Origin: Tectiglobus sp965247245
GTDB taxonomy: Bacteria > Pseudomonadota > Alphaproteobacteria > Rhizobiales > Hyphomicrobiaceae
Direction: 5' to 3'
Assembly (NCBI GenBank): GCA_965247245.1
Contig: CBDFGV010000003.1
Coordinates: forward strand, 868,001 to 932,000
DNA length: 64,000 nucleotides
The stretch's first letter is position 1; every line of letters begins with the position of its first letter. Below the pieces are notes generated by a model, which saw only the letters and a list, made by a program, of their open reading frames with translations, did not search any database and was not told the origin of the DNA. A program made the position numbers and the translations under genes. Below are positions 18,162-27,743 of the stretch, one piece after another.

Positions 18162-20494
18162 GCGGAAGCCCTCAGGCCAGCCTCTTCACTAGACAACAGA
18201 TCCTGACCGTAAGAGATCGTCGCGCTCGATTGCTTGGCTGGCGGAACGAAACCACCCTTGAACCGGTAGAGGCGTAAACTGTTGGCAACCACCAGAATGG
18301 ATGACGCCGACATGGCCACAGCGGCCACAAGTGGCGTGACAAAGCCTGCCATCGCCAACGGAACAGCCACACAGTTATAGCAAATCGCCAAGCCGATGTT
18401 CTGCCATGCAATTGCATGCGCCTTACGCGCCACCTGCCAGGCTGAGACGACGGATCTCAAATGCTCAGTCGTGAATACAAAGTCCGCAGCCTGTCGGCCC
18501 ACATCCGATCCCGATGATGGCGCCATCGATACATGGCTAGCTGCCAACGCAGGGCCATCATTGAGACCGTCGCCAATCATGAGAACTCGCCTGCGTTGCG
18601 ATGACATGGCCTCCAACTCAGCAATCTTATCCGCAGGTTTCTGACCTGATTTGTAATGTTCAATACCGAGTTCGTCTGCGACGCCGGCAACTGCCGCCAA
18701 GTTGTCGCCAGACAGGATCCGAACTTCGAAACCAGCCTCACCAAAAAATCGCACCGGATAGTCCGCATCAGGACGCAAAGCATCAGCCAATTGGAACTCG
18801 GAAATTCCATTGTCTTGGATGGCAAAACTCACACGCGACGTCCCCGTAACAGCAGGGTGATCGAAGCCTGGACGGGCAATCTCTGCAACCCAGTCACGGC
18901 GCCCGAGACGAATGGCTCGTCCTCGCCAACTTGCCTCGACTCCGGCTCCAGCGACCTCACGGATGTGATCGAGGGCTTCTTTCTGAACGCCCTCCTCCTC
19001 AAAGCGTCTGGCAATTGCCAACGCTGCAGGGTGACGAGATGAAATAGCCAACGCGGCCGCAATCGGTACATCCCTGTCACAGACATCCATGTCCACAACT
19101 TCGGGCTGGCCCAAAGTAAGTGTCCCGGTCTTGTCAAAAACGACAGTGTCTATCTCGCTGAGCCGCTCCAACGCCGAGCCATCTTTGACCAGTATGCCAC
19201 GTGCGAAGAGTTCTCCGGCAGCAATGACGTGAACAATGGGTACTGCCAAGCCCAGCGCGCAAGGGCATGTGATAATGAGAACCGCAATCGCCGTATAAAG
19301 AGACAACTGCCAGTCACCGGAGGTAGCGACCATCCAGCCAACAAAGGCAATCAACGCCAGCAGATGGACCGCAGGCGCGTAGTATCCAGCAACGCGGTCT
19401 GCCATCCTGACGAAACGTGACCGTCCACTTTCGGCCGCGGCCATCATCTGGGAAACCTCGCCCAGGAACGACTCGTCCGCCGTTCTCGTGACCTCAATCT
19501 CCATCGGGCCAGCCATGTTGAGCGTCCCCGCTTCAACCTCTTCGCCCTTATCAACGCGGACGTGCTCACTCTCCCCCGTCACCAGTGAGCGGTCCAGCAC
19601 ACCTCCTTCATCAGAGCGCACAAGCCCGTCAGTCGGCACCCGCTCTCCGGCCGCGAGGAAGACGTGATCACCGGGCTGCAGCACTCCCACATCGACAAAC
19701 TCGTGTTTGCCCTCCTTCGAGAGACGGACCGCTCCCTTTGCTGCCATTTTCGACAACACGTCAATTGCACTACGCGCACGGTCCCGCATCAAAGCATCAA
19801 GCGTCCTTCCGATGAGCAAGAAGAAGAGCAACATCAAGGCTGCATCGAAGTAAGCCTCTTCGCCACCACGCAATGATTCAGCAACGCTCATGGCAAGCGC
19901 GAGCACGATAGCAAGTGAGATTGGCACATCCATATTGAGGCGCCAGTTGCGCAATGCTGCCATTGCCGAATTGAAAAACGGGCGTCCAGCGTACGCTGCA
20001 GCCGGGATCGCAATAAGACCAGATATCAGATGAAAGAGATCCCGCGTCTCACCCGACGCGCCTGACCAAACCGAAACCGATAACAACATGACGTTCGCCG
20101 CCGCAAAGCCGGCAACTGCAACGCATGACAGCAAACGTTGATAGGAGTTGCTCATAGTAGCGGAAGCATCATTACCGGCATGGAGAACCGTCGCAGAAAA
20201 GCCTTCCCGATCCAACGCCTCCGAGATTGTCCGCGCCATACCATCACGTGGTCGCCAGTCAACCCGGACGGTTTTCTGAGTCAAATTGGCGCGCGCCTCA
20301 ACAACGAATTCGAGCTGAGACAGACGCGTCTCGATCCGCCTCACACAGGCGATGCAGTGCATATCAGGAATTAGAAAACTGGTGCGCAGTCTATTCTCAT
20401 CAACAACAGTTGACGCGCTGCGCAGCCGCTCTTCTTCCATGTCATAGGCCGTTTTCGGCATCGGTTGGGTTGCTACTGCACACGGACAGGCCAT
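18158..20494 (-). CDS. ccoI: Copper-translocating P-type ATPase CcoI/FixI
   Basis: A 778-residue P1B-type ATPase. It has a heavy-metal-associated N-terminal domain with MHCIACVRRIE, eight expected membrane helices, the intramembrane metal motif TCPCALGLAVP, the phosphorylation loop VFDKTGTLTLG, and the hinge MIGDGLNDGPALAAS. Its position in a cbb3 operon identifies it as CcoI (FixI), which exports copper across the inner membrane for assembly of the CuB centre in CcoN. The N-terminus carries an extra MACPCAV cysteine pair. It lies 9 bases after ccoH and overlaps ccoS. Confidence 0.95.
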   Translation of the reverse strand: MACPCAVATQPMPKTAYDMEEERLRSASTVVDENRLRTSFLIPDMHCIACVRRIETRLSQLEFVVEARANLTQKTVRVDWRPRDGMARTISEALDREGFSATVLHAGNDASATMSNSYQRLLSCVAVAGFAAANVMLLSVSVWSGASGETRDLFHLISGLIAIPAAAYAGRPFFNSAMAALRNWRLNMDVPISLAIVLALAMSVAESLRGGEEAYFDAALMLLFFLLIGRTLDALMRDRARSAIDVLSKMAAKGAVRLSKEGKHEFVDVGVLQPGDHVFLAAGERVPTDGLVRSDEGGVLDRSLVTGESEHVRVDKGEEVEAGTLNMAGPMEIEVTRTADESFLGEVSQMMAAAESGRSRFVRMADRVAGYYAPAVHLLALIAFVGWMVATSGDWQLSLYTAIAVLIITCPCALGLAVPIVHVIAAGELFARGILVKDGSALERLSEIDTVVFDKTGTLTLGQPEVVDMDVCDRDVPIAAALAISSRHPAALAIARRFEEEGVQKEALDHIREVAGAGVEASWRGRAIRLGRRDWVAEIARPGFDHPAVTGTSRVSFAIQDNGISEFQLADALRPDADYPVRFFGEAGFEVRILSGDNLAAVAGVADELGIEHYKSGQKPADKIAELEAMSSQRRRVLMIGDGLNDGPALAASHVSMAPSSGSDVGRQAADFVFTTEHLRSVVSAWQVARKAHAIAWQNIGLAICYNCVAVPLAMAGFVTPLVAAVAMSASSILVVANSLRLYRFKGGFVPPAKQSSATISYGQDLLSSEEAGLRASA

Positions 20495-20503
20495 GAATGC
20501 TTC

Positions 20504-21037
20504 CTAACCTCGATCCTCACGCCCTGCAGCACCAGACAGCCGAACATCTAGGCGGCTATCACGGCGATATGCCTGTCCATCACTGGTCCCAGTTATACGT
20601 AGTGCCCAGGTCCCTGATGCAAGTTCGATAGCGGCAATGTAACGGCCCGGCTCAGTCGGCGTCAGTACCATGGTTCGATCGGCTTGCTCAAAGGCGGGTC
20701 GACCCACGAAAAGGCTCGCCTGCTCAAGCGTTACCGGTCGACCATCTCGGTCAAAGACTTCGAACACCACAACACCGTCGTTATAGTTGAGTTTGGTGCG
20801 CCACCCCCTCGCGTCCTGTGCCTTGGCCGCCGCGAGATAGCCATTGAACTTCTGGCTCTCAACATAGCTGTTCTTGACAACCAGGCCTGTCCAGGTTCGC
20901 CCAGCCATAACGGCCATCGTGACGTTGACACTGATTATGACACCAAAGAAGAGCAGCATCAGAGCAAGCATATGCCAACCAGTAAATTCACCTGACCGAC
21001 GCACAGTGCTGATCTTGCGCACTACCTGATCCGCCAT
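20504..21037 (-). CDS. ccoH: cbb3 oxidase assembly protein CcoH/FixH
   Basis: A 177-residue FixH-family protein: a short cytosolic start, one membrane anchor (WHMLALMLLFFGVIISVNVTMAV) and a periplasmic domain with the family hallmarks NSYVESQKFNGYLAAAKAQDARGW and a C-terminal beta-rich part (GRYIAAIELASGTWALRI). CcoH interacts with the cbb3 complex and is required for its assembly. It lies between ccoG (19 bases upstream) and ccoI (9 bases downstream), the standard ccoGHIS order. Confidence 0.93.
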   Translation of the reverse strand: MADQVVRKISTVRRSGEFTGWHMLALMLLFFGVIISVNVTMAVMAGRTWTGLVVKNSYVESQKFNGYLAAAKAQDARGWRTKLNYNDGVVVFEVFDRDGRPVTLEQASLFVGRPAFEQADRTMVLTPTEPGRYIAAIELASGTWALRITGTSDGQAYRRDSRLDVRLSGAAGREDRG

Positions 21038-21056
21038 AGCATTGTTCCTTTGATCC

Positions 21057-22646
21057 CTAAGTTCCCGGCGTCTCGAAGTGTGCCGTGTAGGTCGCCGTTT
21101 CTGTTCCCTTGATCTCGTTCACTCTGAACTCAAACTTCTGGCGCCCTGATTGCAGATCGTCCTTTGGCACGGTGACGAAAACCTTGATCTGGCGCAATTG
21201 ATCCGGCTTCACCGAGACAATCAGTTTGTCGGACTTTGACTGGGGCGCACCAGCCAGGTTCATGAGACCACCCTTAAGATTGGCAAGCCTCAGCTCAAAG
21301 ATTCGTGGTCGAGCCTTCATATTGAGAATTTTGACTTCGTATCCATTGCGAATGGATCCGTCACTCAGCTTGACATAGAGCGGATTGCGATCGTGACGCA
21401 CATTGATGTCCAGCCGATCGCGCATAAACAGCGCTCCAAGCAGCACCAACCCACACAAACTCCAGATTGCCATATAGATCAATGTGCGCGGACGAATGAA
21501 CGACTTGATCTGAGTGAGTGCAACAGAGGCTGTACGTTCTTCATCGGCTCGCCCGCTGACGATCGGCTGCGCATCGCTAGTATCCCAGACCATGTCACCG
21601 CTCCGGTTAACACGGTTCGCACCTGCTAGTGCCATATTGGCATCGTAGTCGCTGAGAGTTGTATAAGAAATCAATCCGCGTTCACGACCAAGCTTGTCCA
21701 TCACACCATTACAGGCATCAATGCACAGTGCACAGGTGATGCACTCAAGTTGCTGACCATCGCGAATATCAATGCCCATCGGACATACCGCGACACAGGC
21801 ATTGCAATCGACACAGTCACCAATTGTCTTGCCTTCCTGGAGAGCCCGTTTCGTATGCCGCGAGCGCGGCTCGCCGCGCCAATCGTTGTAGGTGACCGTG
21901 AGGGACTGCTCATCCAGCATGGCGGCCTGAATGCGGGGCCAAGGACACATATACGTACAGACCTGTTCGCGCAAAAGCCCGCCAAAGGTGTAGGTTGTGA
22001 AGGTCAGCACCGCCACTGTTGCGTAGGCGACAAAGGCGGCCTGGCCCGTTACAAATTCACCAAACAAAGTCGGCGCATCGGCAAAGTAAAAGATCCACGC
22101 GCCACCTGTCGCAACTGCGATCAACAACCAAAGCGTATGCTTTGTGACGCGCTTGACCAACTTGTCGAATGACATCGCTGCGGCATCAAGTTTAATCCTT
22201 GCATTGCGATCACCTTCGACAGCGCGCTCCACAACGAGAAACAAGTCGACCCAGACCGTTTGTGGACAGGTGTAGCCGCACCAGGCTCGCCCAACGGTCG
22301 ACGTGACGAGAAACAGCCCTATGCCAGCCATGACAAGCATGCCGGCTACAAAGAAGAACTCCTGCGGCCAAATCTCAATAAAGAAGAAATAGAAACGAGC
22401 ATTCGCAAGATCGACTAAAACGGCCTGATCTGGCGCGTAAAGCCCCCGGTCCCATCGCAACCAAGGGGTGACATAGTAGATCCCAAGCGTGACAAACATT
22501 ACAACCCACTTGAGTGACCTGTAAAAGCCCTCGGCGCGCTTGGGATGGATCTTTTTGCGCGCAGTATAAAGCTCCCGATGGGCCTTTGAATTGGTCGGCT
22601 CCACCAGAAACTTTTCGACGTCTGGCATGTCATCCTTTGCCAGCAT
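21057..22646 (-). CDS. ccoG: cbb3 oxidase accessory ferredoxin-like protein CcoG/FixG
   Basis: A 529-residue membrane protein with about five helices and two ferredoxin-type cysteine clusters: CVDCNACVAVCPMGID and CITCALCIDACNG. An earlier CGYTCPQTVWVDLF motif lies in a NapH-like membrane part. A C-terminal Ig-like domain follows the last helix. CcoG is reported to act as a cupric reductase in cbb3 assembly. ATGs at 22646 and 22628 are both possible; the second has an AAGGA 4-5 bases upstream. It follows ccoP by 26 bases, so structural and assembly genes are probably one transcript. Confidence 0.95.
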   Translation of the reverse strand: MLAKDDMPDVEKFLVEPTNSKAHRELYTARKKIHPKRAEGFYRSLKWVVMFVTLGIYYVTPWLRWDRGLYAPDQAVLVDLANARFYFFFIEIWPQEFFFVAGMLVMAGIGLFLVTSTVGRAWCGYTCPQTVWVDLFLVVERAVEGDRNARIKLDAAAMSFDKLVKRVTKHTLWLLIAVATGGAWIFYFADAPTLFGEFVTGQAAFVAYATVAVLTFTTYTFGGLLREQVCTYMCPWPRIQAAMLDEQSLTVTYNDWRGEPRSRHTKRALQEGKTIGDCVDCNACVAVCPMGIDIRDGQQLECITCALCIDACNGVMDKLGRERGLISYTTLSDYDANMALAGANRVNRSGDMVWDTSDAQPIVSGRADEERTASVALTQIKSFIRPRTLIYMAIWSLCGLVLLGALFMRDRLDINVRHDRNPLYVKLSDGSIRNGYEVKILNMKARPRIFELRLANLKGGLMNLAGAPQSKSDKLIVSVKPDQLRQIKVFVTVPKDDLQSGRQKFEFRVNEIKGTETATYTAHFETPGT

Positions 22647-22672
22647 GTTGATTTCATCCCTCTCGTGTCTGG

Positions 22673-23575
22673 CTATTCGGCCGGCTTGGGCTTTTCACCA
22701 CCACCCAAACTATGAACGTACAGAGCCAACTGGCGTACACCCGCCTCCCCCAAGCGCGGCAGCCATGGTGGCATAACGCCATGTTTGGGATTGCTGATCT
22801 GCTTGATCAGCGACGCGCGATCATTGCCATAGAGTGCCAGGGCATCAGCGAGGTTTGGTGCACCAAACTCACGCAGACCACGACCATCCTCAGCGTGGCA
22901 TGCTGCACAGTTGTCGTTGTAGATGGTCTTGCCAGCAACAGCGGCCTCTGCATTATGTTCCTGACCAGACATCTTCAGAACGTATTCCGTGACGTCCGCA
23001 ATGTCCTTCTTCTCAAGGATCTCGTCACGCCCAAAAGCCGGCATTTCCGACGTGCGCGCATCCTCATCTTCACTATTGCGCACACCATGGGCAATTGTCG
23101 TTCTGAGAGACTGCAGATCTCCACCCCACAACCAATCATCGTCGTTCAGGTTCGGAAAGCCCGCCGCTCCCTGGGCTCCAGAACCATGACACTGTGAGCA
23201 ATAGACCTTGTAAAGAGACTGTCCACCCGACAACGCATAACGGTAAAGCCGCTCGTCATCGCGGGCCTTCTCAAGCGGCGTATCTATCAGCTTCTTATCC
23301 AGTGCCGACTTCGCCTGACGCACCTTGGCAAGTTGATCTTCAACCAAGCCACGCGCCGTTTCGCCTGACACACCAACCGTCGACGTCTCAATCAGCGGAA
23401 TTGCTGGATAGTAAATGACGTACCCAATCGAAAAAACGATCGTGGCATAGAAGGTCCAGACCCACCAACGCGGCATCGGTGTATCAAGCTCTTTAATGCC
23501 ATCCCATTCGTGCCCCGTGGTCTGCGTGCCAGAGAGCTCATCGATTTCTCTTGTAGAATTGTTCTCACTAGCCAT
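22673..23575 (-). CDS. ccoP: cbb3-type cytochrome c oxidase diheme subunit CcoP/FixP
   Basis: A 300-residue diheme cytochrome c subunit. After a cytosolic start, one membrane helix (WWVWTFYATIVFSIGYVIYY) leads to a periplasmic domain with two c-type heme sites, CSQCH and CAACH, and methionine ligands in SEMPAFGR and GVMPPWLP. It passes electrons from soluble cytochromes to CcoO/CcoN. I chose the ATG at 23575 because GAGG lies about 9 bases upstream; an ATG at 23584 would add three residues and abuts its GAGG. The gene overlaps the 3' end of ccoQ. Confidence 0.95.
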   Translation of the reverse strand: MASENNSTREIDELSGTQTTGHEWDGIKELDTPMPRWWVWTFYATIVFSIGYVIYYPAIPLIETSTVGVSGETARGLVEDQLAKVRQAKSALDKKLIDTPLEKARDDERLYRYALSGGQSLYKVYCSQCHGSGAQGAAGFPNLNDDDWLWGGDLQSLRTTIAHGVRNSEDEDARTSEMPAFGRDEILEKKDIADVTEYVLKMSGQEHNAEAAVAGKTIYNDNCAACHAEDGRGLREFGAPNLADALALYGNDRASLIKQISNPKHGVMPPWLPRLGEAGVRQLALYVHSLGGGEKPKPAE

Positions 23576-23729
23576 TGGGCTCATCCTCGCGAAATGGAAT
23601 CTGTGCCAGATCTTCGGCGCGTTTCTTTGTTCCTGGGCGAAAGTTGAAAATGATCACCGAGACGAACACCACCACTAGGTAGACAAGCCCCCAGCTATCG
23701 GCGAGTTGCCGCAAAGTTTCGTAATCCAT
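23568..23729 (-). CDS. ccoQ: cbb3-type cytochrome oxidase subunit CcoQ/FixQ
   Basis: A 53-residue protein with one membrane helix (WGLVYLVVVFVSVIIFNF) followed by a basic RPGTKKRAED stretch and a DLAQIPFRED tail. This is the standard CcoQ layout (helix, FRPGxKxxA, then IPF.. at the C-terminus). CcoQ stabilises the CcoP-CcoNO interaction. It begins 10 bases after ccoO and ends overlapping the start of ccoP, which fits translational coupling. It is often missed because of its size. Confidence 0.93.
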   Translation of the reverse strand: MDYETLRQLADSWGLVYLVVVFVSVIIFNFRPGTKKRAEDLAQIPFREDEPNG

Positions 23730-23739
23730 TCATCAGCCC

Positions 23740-24474
23740 CTATCTCAGATTCTCTTTTGGCTTGTAGGCATTGAAATCAACCAACGTCCCAAGCATCTGG
23801 AGATAGGCCACGAGAGCATCCATCTCGCTGATCATGTTTGGGTTACCGTCAAAGTCTCTGATGTTGATCTTGGCGTACCGCTTCTGCAAAGCCTCGGCGT
23901 CATCAGACTCAGGCGTCGCCTGCGCGACAAGATCCTTTGCAGCGTTCTCAATCATCTCCTTTGAGTAGGGCACTCCGAGCGTCTGATTGACTGACAGATG
24001 TGTGGCGATGTTTTTGGTGTCGAGCTTACGCTCAAGCAGGAAAGAATAGGTTGGCATAATCGACTCAGGGACCACGTTGCGCGGTCGTTTCAAGTGTTCG
24101 ACATGCCATTCATCCGAGTATCTGCCGCCGACACGCGCCAAGTCCGGACCTGTCCGCTTTGACCCCCATTGAAACGGGTGATCGTACATGCTCTCGGCAG
24201 CCAACGAATAATGACCGTAGCGCTCCACTTCATCACGGAACGGGCGGATCATTTGGCTGTGACAGACATAGCAACCTTCCCGGACATAGATATTGCGTCC
24301 GGCAAGCTCGAGGGGTGTGTAGGGCCGCATCCCCTCAACCTTTTCAATTGTGTTCTTCAGATAGAAGAGTGGTGCAATCTCAATGATGCCACCAATCATC
24401 ACAACGACGAGCGACACGACCATCAAGAGAGTCGCATTCCGCTCAATTACACCGTGCCGATTAAAGAATGACAT
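23740..24474 (-). CDS. ccoO: cbb3-type cytochrome c oxidase monoheme subunit CcoO/FixO
   Basis: A 244-residue membrane-anchored monoheme cytochrome c. The N-terminal helix (TLLMVVSLVVVMIGGIIEI) is followed by the heme site CYVCHSQMIRPF, the family hallmark MIRPFRDEVERYGHYS, and a methionine ligand region (VPESIMPTYSFLL). The C-terminal DALVAYLQMLGT motif is also typical. It relays electrons from CcoP to the catalytic subunit CcoN. It starts 15 bases after ccoN. Confidence 0.96.
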   Translation of the reverse strand: MSFFNRHGVIERNATLLMVVSLVVVMIGGIIEIAPLFYLKNTIEKVEGMRPYTPLELAGRNIYVREGCYVCHSQMIRPFRDEVERYGHYSLAAESMYDHPFQWGSKRTGPDLARVGGRYSDEWHVEHLKRPRNVVPESIMPTYSFLLERKLDTKNIATHLSVNQTLGVPYSKEMIENAAKDLVAQATPESDDAEALQKRYAKINIRDFDGNPNMISEMDALVAYLQMLGTLVDFNAYKPKENLR

Positions 24475-24489
24475 TGCTCGTAATCCCCA

Positions 24490-26112
24490 TTATTGAGCCG
24501 GTGCAAGCTCGCCTGCGACACCACCCATCGGTGCCTCTTTGCGAACGTCGCCACGAATTGTCTTGTAGATATTGAAGGCCATCACCAGTGCCCCAGTGAG
24601 ATAGAGCAAACCACCGAAGACACGCATGACGTATTCAGGATGAATGGCCGTGACGGTGTCGATGAAGGAGTTCACAAGGAAGCCCTGGTCATCATATTCG
24701 CGCCACATCAAGCCCTGCGTGATGCCGGCAACCCACATGACGGCCGCGTAGATCACGATACCAATCGTGGCAAGCCACAGATGCCAGTCGACCATGCGCA
24801 GTGAGTAAAGACGATCCCGCCCCCAAAGCCTCGGCACCAGATAGTAGATCGCGCCAAAGGTGATCATGCCATTCCAGCCAAGTGCGCCAGAGTGGACATG
24901 GCCGATCGTCCAGTCGGTGTAGTGTGACAGCGAGTTGACCGACTTGATTGACATCACCGGCCCTTCAAATGTGGACATCCCGTAGAAGGCCACCGCGATC
25001 ACCATCATGCGGAGAACGGGATCCGTGCGCAGCTTGTCCCAGGCCCCTGACAACGTCATGAGACCATTGATCATTCCACCCCAAGACGGCATCCAGAGCA
25101 TCACAGAGAACACCATACCAAGCGTCTGCGCCCAATCCGGCAAGGCGGTATAATGCAGGTGGTGAGGACCGGCCCAGATGTAGAGGAAAATGAGTGACCA
25201 GAAGTGGATGATCGAAAGCCGATAAGAGTAGACCGGGCGGTTCGCTTGCTTCGGAATGAAATAATACATCATGCCGAGAAAGCCCGCGGTTAGGAAGAAG
25301 CCGACCGCGTTGTGGCCATACCACCATTGTGTCAGTGCATCCTGCACACCCGAAAACGCTGAATAGCTTTTTACACCAAGGAACGAGACCGGGATGCTCA
25401 GATTGTTCACGATGTGCAGCATCGCGACGGTGATGATGAATGACAGAAAGAACCAGTTGGCAACATAGATGTGCGGTTCTTTGCGCTTCAGCAATGTCCC
25501 GAGAAAGACGATAAGGTAAGCGACCCAGACAACGGTCAACCACAGGTCAACATACCACTCGGGCTCTGCGTATTCTTTCGATTGCGTTGCGCCGATGAGA
25601 TAACCGGTCGCCGCCATGACAATAAATAGCTGATAACCCCAGAACACGAACCAGGCGAGCCCGCCACCGAATAATCGCGCTCGGCACGTGCGCTGTACGA
25701 CATAGAAACTTGTTGCCAGAAGAGCGGTACCACCAAAGGCAAAGATCACCGCTGAGGTATGGAGCGGCCGCAATCTATTGAAATTGAAGTAGGGTTCAAA
25801 GTTAAGATCAGGCCAAGCCAGTTGGGCTGCGATAACGACGCCAACCAAGAACCCCACCACGCCCCAGAAGACGGTCGCAATTGCACCGGCGCGGATGACA
25901 TCATCCATGTAGATCGAGTCTTGCTCCGGTACTGTGCGCAAGTGAACCGGCCGATAATCGGCGCTGCCGATGGTGACCAACATCGACAGAAACAACACCA
26001 CTGCCACGATCAGACTATGCGCCTGAAACAAAGCATCCTGGGCAAAAATAGATGCGAAGGCACAAAGAACAACGCCCAGCGCAAGAAAGACAGTTAGCGG
26101 TCCGTTCGACAT
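24490..26112 (-). CDS. ccoN: cbb3-type cytochrome c oxidase catalytic subunit CcoN/FixN
   Basis: A 540-residue, 12-helix heme-copper oxidase of the C family, which reduces oxygen with high affinity. Conserved segments with heme and CuB histidines are present: LRPLHTSAVIFAFGG, WWYGHNAVGFFLTAGFLG, YIWAGPHHLHYTALP and DWTIGHVHSGALGWNG. I place the start at the ATG at 26112 because GGGGAG lies 8 bases upstream; a TTG at 26118 would add two residues. It is the first gene of ccoNOQPGHIS, and the promoter region carries an FNR/FixK box about 90 bases upstream. Confidence 0.97.
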   Translation of the reverse strand: MSNGPLTVFLALGVVLCAFASIFAQDALFQAHSLIVAVVLFLSMLVTIGSADYRPVHLRTVPEQDSIYMDDVIRAGAIATVFWGVVGFLVGVVIAAQLAWPDLNFEPYFNFNRLRPLHTSAVIFAFGGTALLATSFYVVQRTCRARLFGGGLAWFVFWGYQLFIVMAATGYLIGATQSKEYAEPEWYVDLWLTVVWVAYLIVFLGTLLKRKEPHIYVANWFFLSFIITVAMLHIVNNLSIPVSFLGVKSYSAFSGVQDALTQWWYGHNAVGFFLTAGFLGMMYYFIPKQANRPVYSYRLSIIHFWSLIFLYIWAGPHHLHYTALPDWAQTLGMVFSVMLWMPSWGGMINGLMTLSGAWDKLRTDPVLRMMVIAVAFYGMSTFEGPVMSIKSVNSLSHYTDWTIGHVHSGALGWNGMITFGAIYYLVPRLWGRDRLYSLRMVDWHLWLATIGIVIYAAVMWVAGITQGLMWREYDDQGFLVNSFIDTVTAIHPEYVMRVFGGLLYLTGALVMAFNIYKTIRGDVRKEAPMGGVAGELAPAQ

Positions 26113-26203
26113 CGGCAAATCTCCCCGTCACCAATTCGACTGACGTCGCCGGACGGCCGGAGCGACGCGCCGGTCAAACTAGCCACGTCGATGAAAGCTG
26201 ACT

Positions 26204-26217
26204 TTGATCTGGATCAG
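26204..26217. promoter_or_regulatory. FNR/FixK-type anaerobox shared by ccoN and hemN
   Basis: TTGATCTGGATCAG matches the FNR/FixK/Anr consensus TTGAT-N4-ATCAA at nine of ten fixed positions. It lies about 90 bases from both the ccoN start (left) and the hemN start (right), so one site could activate both when oxygen falls. High-affinity cbb3 oxidase and oxygen-independent heme synthesis are classic targets of this regulator family. Confidence 0.85.
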
Positions 26218-26301
26218 AGAGATGCCGAATATGCTCGCCTAACCTGAATCTATTTCCTGGAAAACGCCGAAAATGCGAGCAACTGAGGACGGTCCCGAGC
26301 A

Positions 26302-27639
26302 ATGATGCCTGAAATTGTCAGAAAGTACGCAGCCCCAGTTCCCCGCTACACTAGTTATCCTACGGCACCGCACTTCTCCACCGACATCGGGCCTGAGTCC
26401 TATGCGCGCTGGCTGGCAACTGATCTGGCCCGCGGTCCAGTGTCACTCTATCTGCACATTCCATTCTGTAAGTCGCTGTGTTGGTACTGCGGTTGCAACA
26501 CCAAGGCCACTCGGCGTTATGAGCCGATTGCTAAGTATCTGGCAGCGCTCCATGATGAGATGGGCCTTTTGAAAGAAACGGTTGGCCACTCGCCGACAAT
26601 CAGCCACATCCATATTGGGGGCGGATCGCCTGACATCCTTGCACCAGACGATATCCGGCGGCTTGGCGAGGCAATCCGGCAGCATTTCGACCTCAGCAGT
26701 CAGCACGAATTTGCCGTTGAGATCGATCCACGCAACGCCAATACGGCCCGCATCGAAGCCTTCGCAAAGATCGGCATCAATCGCGTCTCTTTTGGTGTTC
26801 AAGATTTCGATCGCGATGTCCAACAGGCGATCAATCGGCACCAATCCTACGAGGAGACACGTGGTGCAATCGAAACATTTCGCGAGGCGGGAGTTTCCTC
26901 GATCAATATTGATCTGATTTTTGGTCTACCTAAACAATCGCGAGAGACCGTTGAAAGCACCGTCGAGCAAGTCCTGCAGATCAAACCTGACCGCATAGCG
27001 TTGTTTGGCTATGCGCACCTACCAAATCGCATAGCGCATCAGCGCATGATCAATAGTGAGGATTTGCCGGGAACAATTGAACGGTTCGCGCAAGCCAACC
27101 GCGCAGCAAGTCTACTCACCGCCGCAGGTTACGTACGTATAGGACTCGATCATTTCGCCTTGCCACACGACCAACTTGTCACGCAGACAATCCAACGCAA
27201 CTTCCAGGGCTATACGACAGATGATTGCACGACGCTCATCGGACTTGGTGCCTCGTCCATCAGCCGCTTAACCTCAGGCTATGTGCAGAACGCTGTGCCG
27301 ACAGCGACCTACATGCGAGAAATCCATGCGGGACGCCTGGCAACCGCGCGCGGCTATCAGCTAAACGAAGACGATCGACTGCGCAGCACTGTCATCGACA
27401 ATCTGATGTGTCGTTTGGCACTACGCCGCGAACCGCTCCGGCAACGTTTTGGCAACCACGCAGAAGTTGTGCTTGAGGAAGCAGCTGCACTGGTCGCGGC
27501 AGACACTGATGGTTTGATCGAACAGACTGAGGATGGCTTCGAAGTAACCGAGCGTGGACGCCCATTTCTGCGCTCGATCTGTGCTTGTTTCGACGCCTAC
27601 TTACATCAGTCAAAGGCAACCCATGCGTCGGGCATCTAA
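26302..27639 (+). CDS. hemN: Oxygen-independent coproporphyrinogen III oxidase
   Basis: A 445-residue radical SAM enzyme that converts coproporphyrinogen III to protoporphyrinogen IX without oxygen. The [4Fe-4S]/SAM site is C56-x3-C60-x2-C63, with the HemN-specific fourth cysteine C65 (PFCKSLCWYCGC). The substrate-side segments HIGGGSPDILAPDDI and SFGVQDFDRDVQQAINR are also typical. Length and the YTSYPTAPHFS start segment match true HemN rather than HemW. ATGs at 26302 and 26305 are adjacent and either may be used. It is divergent from ccoN and shares its FNR-type box, in line with a need for heme under low oxygen. Confidence 0.96.
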   Translation: MMPEIVRKYAAPVPRYTSYPTAPHFSTDIGPESYARWLATDLARGPVSLYLHIPFCKSLCWYCGCNTKATRRYEPIAKYLAALHDEMGLLKETVGHSPTISHIHIGGGSPDILAPDDIRRLGEAIRQHFDLSSQHEFAVEIDPRNANTARIEAFAKIGINRVSFGVQDFDRDVQQAINRHQSYEETRGAIETFREAGVSSINIDLIFGLPKQSRETVESTVEQVLQIKPDRIALFGYAHLPNRIAHQRMINSEDLPGTIERFAQANRAASLLTAAGYVRIGLDHFALPHDQLVTQTIQRNFQGYTTDDCTTLIGLGASSISRLTSGYVQNAVPTATYMREIHAGRLATARGYQLNEDDRLRSTVIDNLMCRLALRREPLRQRFGNHAEVVLEEAAALVAADTDGLIEQTEDGFEVTERGRPFLRSICACFDAYLHQSKATHASGI

Positions 27640-27743
27640 GTGAATGGAACCGGTGCGATCACTAGAAGGCAGACAATACTGTGCGGATCGATCATGACCC
27701 ATTCGCCGCTCACGATGAAGCCGGCGCACCCTGAGGAGGGACC

